Source of the DNA: Phycisphaerales bacterium
GTDB taxonomy: Bacteria > Planctomycetota > Phycisphaerae > Phycisphaerales > SM1A02
Assembly (NCBI GenBank): GCA_020345805.1
Contig: CP070772.1
Span: forward strand, 3,288,941-3,332,497
Length of the DNA: 43,557 bases
Direction: 5' to 3'
In this document: positions 7,461 to 14,421 of the stretch, in pieces
Layout: every line of letters begins with the position of its first letter
How positions within the stretch are numbered: the stretch's first letter is position 1
The notes under the pieces: generated by a model
The model's input: the letters and a program-made list of their open reading frames with translations, nothing else
Database searches by the model: none
What the model was told of the DNA's origin: nothing
Position numbers and translations under genes: made by a program

Positions 7461-9404
7461 TCAGTTGAACAGGCCGTGGAGCAGTTCGTCAGCGTCTAGG
7501 ATTCCCACCTTCTGGAGCAGGACCACAATCACCAGAGCCGGGGCAATGAAGCGCACCAGCAACAGCCAGATCATCGCGATAGGCCCGGCCACATCCGAAA
7601 GCTCGGCGTTGCGCAGCCTCCTGGGCAGTGCCCAGCCGGCGTAGAGGGCAATGAACAGCCCACCCGTGGGCAGCATCCAGTTGGTGGCCAGGTAGTCCAG
7701 GGTGTCGAAGAAATTGGATCCGAAGCTGGGTGCCCAGCTGTCGAGCATGAAATCCGGGTCGCTGGCAAAGGCGCTGCCCAGGGCGAAGGCGAGGATGATC
7801 CCGCCCAGCGACCACGCCGCCTTCCTGCGGTTCCAGCCGAGCTGATCGATGAAGTACGACGCCACCACCTCCAGCAGCGAGATCGCACTGGTGATGGCGG
7901 CGAAGACGAGCAGGCCGAAGAACAGGATCGCCAGGAGCATCCCGCCCTTGCCGATTTCCGCGAAGGCCAGCGGCATGCTCTTGAAGACGAGTCCGGGTCC
8001 GGCGGCCGCTTCCTGATCGTAGGTGAAGATAATCGGGAAGATCATCAGGCACGCCAGCAGCGCAATCGCCGTGTCCAGCACCGCGATGGCAACCGATTGA
8101 CCGACCAGGTTCTTCTTCGTCTGCTGGTAGGAGCCGTAGGTGATCATCGCGCCCATGCCCAGGGAGAGGGTGAAGAAGGCGTGCCCCAGCGCCTCCAGCA
8201 CGCCGCTGGGTTTGAGCTTGCTGGGATCGGGCTTGAACACAAAGAGCACCGCCTCCCCGAAACCTTCCTTGAACGCGCCGTAAACGACCATCACCAGGAT
8301 CAGGATGATCAGCGTGGGCATGAGGATCCGGCAGGTGCGCTCGATGCCGCTGGAGATGCCGCCGGCCACGATCAGTATCACCAGCAGCATGAACACCGTG
8401 GACCAGAAAGAGCTGGTCCATCCGTCCACCTTTACCGCGCTGAAGGTCTCATCCACCTTCTGGAAGATCACGCTGCGCCGGTGGACGGCCTCCGCTTCGT
8501 CGTGAATCTCAACCTCGGTCTTGCCGTCGTGATACTCCTTCGCCTCCAGCAGTCCCGTCTTGCGCAGGGCCTCGACCTCTTCCATGAGCGACTCGGCCTG
8601 GGCTATCTGAGCGGCAAAATCCGGGTCCTCGAACAGGCGCTCCCGGACGTCCTGGAAACTGAGAGCGGGCGCTTGTTCAGTTTCCGCATCCTCCTCGTCC
8701 GCCGGGACGGCGACCTCCGCTTCTTCTTCGGGAAGGGGCTGACCGTCTGCGGTCCGCCCCACGGCGCCGAGCACCGCGGCCGATTCGCCCCGCCAGAGCC
8801 GCCGGAGCAGGTCGGCGTGGATCTCATCCTGCACTCCCGCGCCCGCCAGCGCCGCGGTGTATCGCTCGTACTCCTTCCAGACCGACGGCGGGGCGCCGTT
8901 CTTGATCTGCTTGATCGGATACTTCAGGTCCTTCTCCGCCTTGCGGGTCACGAGGGTGACCAGCATGTCCTCGGTGGAGGTGGTTGCGCGGTAGGTGGAA
9001 CCTTGGACTTCGGCCGTGTCGTGTATGGGCTCGGTGATGTTGACCACGCTCTTGAGGGTGAAGTCCATGGCCCAGCCGGCAACGACGATGTAGTAGCTGA
9101 GAATCACAAACCCGGCCACCACGCCCAGCCAGCCCACGCCGGCCCAGGCCGTCTTCCGGCCCTGGAGCGTCTCGAACGCCACCACGGGCTGGGCCTGGGC
9201 GGCCCGACCGATCATGATCTCCGACATCATGATGGGGATTCCCACCAGGGCGATGCACACGAGATAGATGATCACGAACAACCCCCCTCCGTTCTCCCCC
9301 GTGATGTAGGGGAACTTCCAGATGTTCCCCAGGCCGACGGCCGAACCGGCGGCGGCCAGAATGAACCCCAATCGACTTCCCCATCGCGCGCGTTCCGAGG
9401 CCAT
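7461..9404 (-). CDS. neurotransmitter:sodium symporter (NSS/LeuT family) with a large inserted domain
   Basis: This is a LeuT-type Na+-coupled amino-acid importer. The start region ERARWGSRLGFILAAAGSAVG followed by LGNIWKFPY and ENGGG (about 5-41) is the family's TM1 signature. I chose the ATG at 9404 because it has an AGGGGG 7 bases upstream and matches LeuT-type N termini; an ATG at 9446 would add 14 residues. The product has 647 residues against about 440-520 for usual bacterial members. The excess, about 122-328 between TM3 and TM4, is a hydrophilic, mostly helical and acidic segment with PEEEAEVAVPADEEDAETEQ in the middle. TM3-TM4 is the outer loop (EL2) that is also enlarged in animal NSS proteins. 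Substrate cannot be deduced. Confidence 0.9.
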   Translation of the reverse strand: MASERARWGSRLGFILAAAGSAVGLGNIWKFPYITGENGGGLFVIIYLVCIALVGIPIMMSEIMIGRAAQAQPVVAFETLQGRKTAWAGVGWLGVVAGFVILSYYIVVAGWAMDFTLKSVVNITEPIHDTAEVQGSTYRATTSTEDMLVTLVTRKAEKDLKYPIKQIKNGAPPSVWKEYERYTAALAGAGVQDEIHADLLRRLWRGESAAVLGAVGRTADGQPLPEEEAEVAVPADEEDAETEQAPALSFQDVRERLFEDPDFAAQIAQAESLMEEVEALRKTGLLEAKEYHDGKTEVEIHDEAEAVHRRSVIFQKVDETFSAVKVDGWTSSFWSTVFMLLVILIVAGGISSGIERTCRILMPTLIILILVMVVYGAFKEGFGEAVLFVFKPDPSKLKPSGVLEALGHAFFTLSLGMGAMITYGSYQQTKKNLVGQSVAIAVLDTAIALLACLMIFPIIFTYDQEAAAGPGLVFKSMPLAFAEIGKGGMLLAILFFGLLVFAAITSAISLLEVVASYFIDQLGWNRRKAAWSLGGIILAFALGSAFASDPDFMLDSWAPSFGSNFFDTLDYLATNWMLPTGGLFIALYAGWALPRRLRNAELSDVAGPIAMIWLLLVRFIAPALVIVVLLQKVGILDADELLHGLFN

Positions 9405-9538
9405 GGCAGCCCCCTGTATCTGGTGGTTGTAATTGGCTCGGATCATACCGGCTGATGCGCAGCGCTCAAATCGGCGGCAAACCTCGGTTGATGAGAAAGT
9501 CGTGCCGCGCAGCGATTGGCCGCTACGATGATGTGCCC

Positions 9539-10549
9539 ATGATGGAGCTTCGACTCAAATCCGGTCTGCAGCGGGCGTCGATCGGCGGCTTCGCCCTGCC
9601 GCTGGGTCTGATTCCCACCTCCATCCGCCCCCCCACGGTGGGCTACACCTTCAGCTACAACCCCTCCCGGGAGGACGAGCCGGACACCTACACCTTCGAG
9701 GTCGTCGTTTCGCACGAGCGGCTGAGGCCCTTGATCGGCCGCGCCTTTGCCCTGCTTCCGGAGGAGGTCTTCGCGGTGGTGGAGATCGGGTCGCGCGATG
9801 CCTACCGGATGATGGATGTGCACGTGGGCGAAAGAACCATCACCCGGGAGGCGTTCCTGGAAGGATGGGCGAGGCACGAGCCGTTTCTGCTGGAGGACTG
9901 CTCGATCGGTGTCGGAGCCCGGAGCGAAGAGCCGCTGCTGGAGGTTTTCCTCGACGCCTGGAAGATCCTCACGATCCATGTGCCGCTGTCGATGCGGGAT
10001 GACGTGGAGGAGCTGCTCCAGAGCGAGGGGCTCGAAGAGGTGCCGATGACCTGGCCGGAGGAGGAGGAGGATGATCCGCCCCACGGCTGGCGGTTCCGGC
10101 CGGTGCTGGAGCTTCCCGACGGAACGGCCGCCGAGGCCGACGACCTGCTCACGCGGTTGCGTCAGGAATGGCGGCTCGTTCTGAACGTGGATCCGGAGAG
10201 CAACATCGACGAGGCCGGTCGAGAGCTGGGCCTCACGCTCTGGCAGGCGGTGATATCGGTGGGTTGGAGCGAAGGGGGGCGAAGACGACAGGCGTACGTT
10301 TCCCTCTGGGCCGCCGCCGGTTCGCTCGCCACCATCGAGCGGTTCGTCGAACAGGCGTTGGAGGAACGCCCGCAGTGGAAGCTGCTGGGCATCGATGCCA
10401 TGGACCGGGTGGCCTACGACGACCGGCCGGAGGAGCTGGCCCATCTTCCTCCGCGTCCGGAACGCGAGGAGATTCACCTGGTGGTCGTCGAGCCGGGCGG
10501 CGACGCGACGGCGCTTCCTCCGCCGGCGTCAGGTGAGCAGCGTGGTTGA
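9539..10549 (+). CDS. conserved-looking hypothetical protein
   Basis: I do not recognise this 336-residue protein. It has no signal peptide or membrane helix and is mildly acidic, with a run of Glu/Asp (PEEEEDDPP) near the middle that may link two domains. The first domain contains VGYTFSYN and TYTFEVVVSHERLRPLIGRA; the second contains WKLLGIDAMDRVAYDDRPEE. Regular codon use across the whole length and absence of a competing frame with a recognisable domain support a real gene. Two adjacent ATGs (9539 and 9542) could start it; the frame is open further upstream to 9455, but that would crowd the divergent NSS gene. The next gene follows by 13 bases or overlaps, suggesting an operon. Confidence 0.65.
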   Translation: MMELRLKSGLQRASIGGFALPLGLIPTSIRPPTVGYTFSYNPSREDEPDTYTFEVVVSHERLRPLIGRAFALLPEEVFAVVEIGSRDAYRMMDVHVGERTITREAFLEGWARHEPFLLEDCSIGVGARSEEPLLEVFLDAWKILTIHVPLSMRDDVEELLQSEGLEEVPMTWPEEEEDDPPHGWRFRPVLELPDGTAAEADDLLTRLRQEWRLVLNVDPESNIDEAGRELGLTLWQAVISVGWSEGGRRRQAYVSLWAAAGSLATIERFVEQALEERPQWKLLGIDAMDRVAYDDRPEELAHLPPRPEREEIHLVVVEPGGDATALPPPASGEQRG

Positions 10550-10562
10550 GCGCGACCCCTCC

Positions 10563-11018
10563 ATGATGGCTGACGAGTGGTTTGCCGACGGCCTCCGCTT
10601 CACCTGCACCAGCTGCGGCAACTGCTGCACGGGGCCGCAGGGCTATGTGTGGCTCAACGCCGAGGAAGGCAGGCGAATCGCCGCCCTGCTGGGCATCGAG
10701 GAAGAAGTGTTCCGCCGCCGATACGCGAGAAAGGTCGGGAGCCGATGGTCGCTCAACGAGGTGCATACCGAGCACGGCTACGATTGCGTGTTCCTCGACC
10801 GGCAGTCGGAGCCGGAGAAGGCGGTGTGTTCGGTCTATGAGGCCCGCCCGGCCCAGTGCCGGAGTTGGCCCTTCTGGCCGGAGAACTTGCTGAGCAGACG
10901 TCACTGGCTGACGACCAAGCGCGTAACGCCGTGCCCGGGCATGGACCGCGGCGAGCTGATTCCGGCCGAAGAGATCCACCGCCGGCGCGACACGGTGGCG
11001 CCGGCGACCGAAGAATAG
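10563..11018 (+). CDS. YkgJ-family cysteine cluster protein
   Basis: The protein carries the zinc/iron-chelate cysteine cluster of the YkgJ (CxxCxxCC) family: FTCTSCGNCCTGPQGYVWL near the N terminus, a middle Cys in YDCVFLD, then CSVYEARPAQCRSWPFWPE and a last Cys in TPCPGM. These cysteines are thought to bind a metal ion or Fe-S cluster; the family's reaction is unknown. The ATG at 10563 (or 10566) gives 151 residues. A GTG at 10533 would add ten residues and overlap the preceding stop by 17 bases; neither has a strong ribosome site. It probably forms a two-gene operon with the gene before it. Confidence 0.85.
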   Translation: MMADEWFADGLRFTCTSCGNCCTGPQGYVWLNAEEGRRIAALLGIEEEVFRRRYARKVGSRWSLNEVHTEHGYDCVFLDRQSEPEKAVCSVYEARPAQCRSWPFWPENLLSRRHWLTTKRVTPCPGMDRGELIPAEEIHRRRDTVAPATEE

Positions 11019-11196
11019 CCGTGACGGGCCGTGATCGGCATTGACTCGCGGCAGCCGGGGCTGCGGATAGTCGTGCGTATTTCTGTGGGGATTGGGCCCG
11101 GGCCGCCCTGAGGTCGTGGATTGAACGCACAGGTCGCGGCCGTCGCCTGCTCACTGCTCCCCTGTTTCCCTGCTTTCCTCTCTCTTGCTCTATTCC

Positions 11197-11565
11197 CTAC
11201 CGCCCCGATCGCTTGTCCAAGCCAGAGATCAGGCCGGAGATCATTTTGGCCATGACCTCCAATTCGTCACGCATGGCGCTGCGGTCCTCGTCAACGATCA
11301 AACCTCGGCGTTTGGCGATCTGCAGCAGCGGTACGCACTCCCTCCTGCACCGAACCGCGTGCAATCACGAAGAATTGCCTCGGTCCGCCTTGGTTAACCG
11401 GCCGTTGCCCTCGGCCAGATTGGTCGCGATTTACAGAGATGCGCGGTTGAGTTGATCCGCACGAAAGCCGTAACCGCGAGGGAACTCCTCGGTCAGACCG
11501 ACAACGCGATCGGTGAAGTCCACCGCTTTCTGGTAGACCTCGAGGTTCTCGAACATGAAGGGCAT
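11197..11565 (-). pseudogene. broken four-helix-bundle (23S rRNA IVS-type) protein gene
   Basis: The translated pieces clearly belong to the four-helix-bundle family first seen in 23S rRNA intervening sequences: MFENLEVYQKAVDFTDRVV, then ...DQLNRASL, NLAEGNGRLTKAD, FFVIARGSVQECVPLLQIAK and a C-terminal helix ending at a TAG (11197-11199). Two lesions break it. An in-frame TAA follows ASL (near 11429-11431), where the reading otherwise continues as IATNLAEGNGR in the same frame. About 40 bases later, after KAD, one base is missing so that RQFFVIARGSV continues in another frame. The start used here is ATG 11563-11565; ATG 11554-11556 is also possible. Function of intact members is unknown. The relic lies next to tRNA-Pro. 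Confidence 0.85.
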
Positions 11566-11580
11566 GGCGACCCCCGTGTG

Positions 11581-11638
11581 AACAGGTGAGCAGGTGACCG
11601 CAGGCGAACGGTGACTTTCTTTCACCTGCTCACCTGCT
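11581..11638. repeat. CACCTGCT inverted repeat
   Basis: The left arm AACAGGTGAGCAGGTGA (11581-11597) and the right arm TCACCTGCTCACCTGCT (11622-11638) are complementary at 15 of 17 positions. Each arm is itself a short tandem repeat of CACCTGCT. Related pyrimidine-rich sequence (CTGCTCACTGCTCCCCTG) lies on the other side of the pseudogene near 11148-11165. The pair flanks nothing but a short spacer, so it may be a remnant of a small mobile or recombining element. Confidence 0.5.
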
Positions 11639-11655
11639 CTTGTCTCGCCTGCTCT

Positions 11656-11674
11656 ATTGCCGCTCCGCGGCAAT
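11656..11674 (-). terminator. 8-bp hairpin at the 3' end of tRNA-Pro
   Basis: ATTGCCGC and GCGGCAAT pair perfectly around a 3-base loop, starting directly after the last base of tRNA-Pro on the minus strand. It is placed like a terminator or a processing signal for the tRNA transcript, but no T-tract follows. Confidence 0.4.
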
Positions 11675-11748
11675 CGGGCTGGACGGATTTGAACCGTCGA
11701 CCTCCTGACCCCCAGTCAGGCGCGCTAACCAAGCTGCGCTACAGCCCG
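11675..11748 (-). tRNA. tRNA-Pro (GGG anticodon)
   Basis: The minus strand folds as a 74-base tRNA: the acceptor stem pairs CGGGCTG with CAGCCCG, the D arm is AGCGCAGCTTGGTTAGCGC, the anticodon arm is CCTGA-CTGGGGG-TCAGG and the T arm holds GTTCAAATC. The anticodon is GGG, reading CCC and CCU proline codons. No CCA is encoded. It lies 44 bases from tRNA-Ser in the same direction, so both are probably cut from one transcript. Confidence 0.95.
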
Positions 11749-11792
11749 TGGGTACGACCTTCAGGCCTCCAAGCCTTCGGGCCCATTCTAAG

Positions 11793-11883
11793 CGGACAGG
11801 GTGGGATTCGAACCCACGGTACGGACATAAGCCGTACACGGCATTTCCAGTGCCGCTCCTTCAGCCGCTCGGACACCTGTCCG
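11793..11883 (-). tRNA. tRNA-Ser (GGA anticodon)
   Basis: The 91-base minus-strand gene has acceptor arms CGGACAG/CTGTCCG, the type II long variable arm expected of tRNA-Ser (TACGGCTTATGTCCGTA) and an anticodon arm CGGCA-CTGGAAA-TGCCG with anticodon GGA, reading UCC and UCU. The T arm contains GGTTCGAATCC. CCA is not encoded. It is the first gene of the tRNA pair. Confidence 0.95.
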
Positions 11884-11896
11884 GCACCAATACTGT

Positions 11897-11924
11897 AGTT
11901 TATCGGCGTGAGCGGGTCAGACAA
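11897..11924 (-). promoter_or_regulatory. possible promoter of the tRNA pair
   Basis: On the minus strand, TTGTCT and TAAACT are separated by 16 bases, each matching 4 of 6 positions of the sigma-70 boxes. A start a few bases downstream would lie just before tRNA-Ser. The element overlaps the first codons of the divergent truB. Confidence 0.35.
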
Positions 11925-12651
11925 GCCAGCACGGCCGAGCACCAGCGGGATCCTGGTTCTGGACAAGCCGGTGGGGATGACGTCCATGACCGCGGTATCC
12001 GTGGTCCGAGGCAAGGCCCAGAAGGCGAAGACCGGGCACGCCGGCACGCTCGATCCCTTGGCGAGCGGTGTGCTGGTTCTGGCACTGGGCCCTGCGACCA
12101 AGACTCTCAACCGACTGATGGCTACCGACAAGCGTTATCGAACCGTCATCGATCTGTCGGCATTCACCGAAACGGACGACCTGGAGGCCGAACGGGTGGA
12201 GATGAGGATCGATGAACCGCCGGACGAGGCGGCGGTACGGGCCGCGTTAGGCCGGTTCGTCGGGAGATTCGAACAGCGTCCGCCGGCATTCAGCGCGGTC
12301 AAGGTCGAGGGGAGGCGGGCCTACCGCATGGCCCGCAAAGGGAAGGCGGTCGATCTGCCGGCCCGGCCGGTGCTGGTGCATGACATTGAACTGCGATCCT
12401 GCGAATGGCCCACGGTTGAACTGGCCATTCACTGCGCCAAGGGCTTTTATGTCCGCAGCCTGGCTCGGGACCTCGGGCGGACCCTCGGCACGGGCGGACA
12501 CTGCGTCTCGATTCGTCGAACGGCGGTGGGCCCGTTCACCGAAAGGATGGCGGTGCCCCTGGATGATGTTCCCGAGCCGCTGGGGGAGGAGCATCTGATA
12601 CCAACGGAGACGGCGCTGAAGATGGTGGAGGAAGCGGCCGGTTCAGGCTAG
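11908..12651 (+). CDS. truB: tRNA pseudouridine-55 synthase TruB
   Basis: TruB converts U55 in the T loop of tRNAs to pseudouridine. The 247-residue product contains GILVLDKPVGMTS, the catalytic block GHAGTLDPLASGVL with Asp49 as nucleophile, YRTVIDLSAFTETDD, PPAFSAVKVEGRRAY and FYVRSLARDLG, all in the family order. It uses a GTG start at 11908, 25 bases from the divergent tRNA-Ser gene, an apt neighbour for a tRNA modification enzyme. Its TAG stop is part of a CTAG that also gives the stop of the convergent lspA. Confidence 0.95.
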   Translation: MSGSDKPARPSTSGILVLDKPVGMTSMTAVSVVRGKAQKAKTGHAGTLDPLASGVLVLALGPATKTLNRLMATDKRYRTVIDLSAFTETDDLEAERVEMRIDEPPDEAAVRAALGRFVGRFEQRPPAFSAVKVEGRRAYRMARKGKAVDLPARPVLVHDIELRSCEWPTVELAIHCAKGFYVRSLARDLGRTLGTGGHCVSIRRTAVGPFTERMAVPLDDVPEPLGEEHLIPTETALKMVEEAAGSG

Positions 12652-13379
12652 GCGGCCTCGACCGGAGCACGGCCGTCGCCGGCTTCAGCCTCGCGGCCTT
12701 CCCCGCGACCGGCCCTCTTTTCCGCTTCGGCCCTTTTGCGGCGCCTCTCGACGCGGTTGATGTGCAGCATGAGCAGGCCCATTCCGGTCAGGAGCATCAT
12801 GTCTGCGACATTGAAAACCCAGGGGAACAGGCCGGAACTGGAACCGTCGCCACCACCGGGCCAATGCCAGCCGAAGGGCAGGGGCACGTCGGGCAACATG
12901 TGAAGGAAGTCGCGAACGTAGTGAAAGACGAACCGGTCGTAGAGGTTGCCGCCGCCTCCGGCGAGTATCAGTCCGATGGCAACGTGTGCCAGTCGCTGCC
13001 TGCCGTTGGTGAACCGGCCGAAGACAAAGAGCCCTGCGGCCAGTGCGAACGCGGTAAAGACGACAAAGAACCAGCGCTGATTCGGGCCGATGCCGAAGAC
13101 CGCTCCGAAGTTCTTGACGAGGCTGAAGTCCAGCAAGCCCCAGGGCAGGGCCGTCTGGCGGTATTCCCTCTGCGGCGGAACCTGATCGTTGTGCTCCTCC
13201 ATCTCGGCGCGGCTCATGCCGCCGGCCACGGTGCTGAACGCCCAGTGCTTGGACCAGAGGTCGGCAGTGAGTCCCAGACACAGCACGGTCAGCAGGACAA
13301 CCCAAGCGCCGGGGCAGCGATAGGCACGTCTGGCTCTCGTCGATTCGGCGTCGGATGGCGAGGACATCACGCGCCCCAT
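12648..13379 (-). CDS. lspA: signal peptidase II (lipoprotein signal peptidase) LspA
   Basis: LspA removes signal peptides from diacylglyceryl-prolipoproteins in the inner membrane. Both catalytic aspartates are present: Asp148 in GGGGNLYDRF and Asp193 in FNVADMMLL; the LVKNFGAVFGI block (88-98) is also typical. The usual length is about 160 residues; this one has 243. The extra length is a hydrophilic N terminus before TM1, a loop of about 25 residues after TM1 (GGMSRAEMEEHNDQVPPQRE), a Gly-rich loop near 172-183 and a charged tail after 208. The ATG at 13379 overlaps the end of the DksA-like gene by 13 bases; an ATG at 13367 is an alternative. Its substrates in the window include the DUF4097 lipoprotein. 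Confidence 0.92.
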   Translation of the reverse strand: MGRVMSSPSDAESTRARRAYRCPGAWVVLLTVLCLGLTADLWSKHWAFSTVAGGMSRAEMEEHNDQVPPQREYRQTALPWGLLDFSLVKNFGAVFGIGPNQRWFFVVFTAFALAAGLFVFGRFTNGRQRLAHVAIGLILAGGGGNLYDRFVFHYVRDFLHMLPDVPLPFGWHWPGGGDGSSSGLFPWVFNVADMMLLTGMGLLMLHINRVERRRKRAEAEKRAGRGEGREAEAGDGRAPVEAA

Positions 13380-14296
13380 TGTCGCTCAAGCTCCCGGGCC
13401 GCTTCAATGGTGTACTTGGCCCAGGGTTTGGCCTCCAGGCGGGCGACGGGGATAGGCTTGCCCGTCATCTGGCAGACACCGTAGGTGCGGTTCTCGATCC
13501 GCGCCAGTGCCTCGTCGATTTCCCGCAGCCGCTGGCGTTCCGACTCCGCCAAGCCGAGCATGAAATCCTGATCGAAGGTGTCGGTACCGATGTCAGCCAT
13601 GTGGATTGGCATGTGAGAGAGGTTTCCGCCGCCGGGTTTCAGTGCCTGGTCCTCCATGGCATGGAGATCGCCGCACAACTGCCTTCGCTTCGCGAGGAGC
13701 AGGTCGCGATAGTACACGAGTTCTTTGCGCGACAGGTGGGTCTTGACCGGCTTGCGAGGAGCGGGGGCGGCAGACTCATCGGACGCCGGTTGGCCGGCCA
13801 CTTTGGACTTCCGGGCGATGGTCTGTCCTTTGGTCGAGATCATCCTCACTCGGCGGCCGTTGACGAACACGTAGCCCTGCTTGTCCGCTTCGGTGGCGCT
13901 GGCGGCCTCCGCCACGCTGCGTCCTCGGCGACGGGTCGCAGACGTCGTGCGGGAGGCCTTCGCGGTCTTGGCACGCGCGGTCGGTTTCCCTGCCCCGGTG
14001 GTCATCTTCTTCTTGGCCGGCGCCTTCTTCGCGGACGTCTTCCTGGTGGTCTTCTTCTTGTTGACCGGCGCCTTCTTCGCGGAGGTCTTCCTGGTGGTCT
14101 TCTTCTTCTTGGCTGGCGCCTTCTTCGCGGACGTCTTCCTGGTGGTCTTCTTCTTGGTCGGCGCCTTCTTCGCAGGGGCCTTCCTTGCCCTGACTTTCTT
14201 TGAGGCAGCGGCGGCCTTTGAAGCACGCGAGGAAGCCTTGGCGGCAGGCTTCTTCCTGGTCGTGGTCTTCTTGCTTGTGGTCTTGGATTTGGCCAC
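13367..14296 (-). CDS. DksA/TraR-like protein with histone-H1-like Lys-rich tail
   Basis: The C-terminal part (about 185-309) resembles DksA/TraR regulators, which bind RNA polymerase through its secondary channel: a coiled-coil (LSRKELVYYRDLLLAKRRQL ... ESERQRLREIDEALARIE) followed by YGVCQMTGKPIPVARLEAKP. The family's four-Cys zinc finger is reduced to Cys275 alone, so zinc binding is unlikely. The N-terminal 130 residues are Lys/Ala/Thr-rich, with three copies of a 17-residue unit like KKKTTRKTSAKKAPAK, resembling histone H1 or bacterial nucleoid tails. The GTG at 14296 was chosen because GAGAGGATC lies just upstream and the sequence before it is not protein-like. It overlaps lspA and follows accA on the same strand. 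Confidence 0.82.
   Translation of the reverse strand: MAKSKTTSKKTTTRKKPAAKASSRASKAAAASKKVRARKAPAKKAPTKKKTTRKTSAKKAPAKKKKTTRKTSAKKAPVNKKKTTRKTSAKKAPAKKKMTTGAGKPTARAKTAKASRTTSATRRRGRSVAEAASATEADKQGYVFVNGRRVRMISTKGQTIARKSKVAGQPASDESAAPAPRKPVKTHLSRKELVYYRDLLLAKRRQLCGDLHAMEDQALKPGGGNLSHMPIHMADIGTDTFDQDFMLGLAESERQRLREIDEALARIENRTYGVCQMTGKPIPVARLEAKPWAKYTIEAARELERQWGA
14006..14161 (-). repeat. in-gene tandem repeat, about 51-54 bp unit
   Basis: Three near-identical copies encode the KKKTTRKTSAKKAPAK units of the DksA-like protein. On the plus strand each copy reads as a run of CTTCTT, GCGCCTTCTTCGC and GTCTTCCTGGTGG. Copy number could vary between strains. Confidence 0.8.
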
Positions 14297-14421
14297 CGCA
14301 GATCCTCTCGCGAAACCAGCCCGGCCCGTGCAGAAAGGGCTCAGACCGAGCAAACAGCCCTCTGTGGGTAACCCACCATCGTAATGGTTTATTTGCCCTC
14401 CGTCAACAGAACTCAGCCGCG

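Noticed and set aside
8097..9455. Plus-strand open frame of 452 codons opposite the NSS transporter
   Set aside because: Antisense shadow, His/Gly/Arg-rich, no domain.
11185..11455. Small plus-strand frames over the pseudogene
   Set aside because: They are shadows; the minus strand carries the recognisable four-helix-bundle pieces.
13881..14384. Phe/Val-rich plus-strand frame that looks like a membrane protein
   Set aside because: It is the antisense of the Lys-rich repeats of the DksA-like gene (AAG read as CTT), not a real membrane protein.
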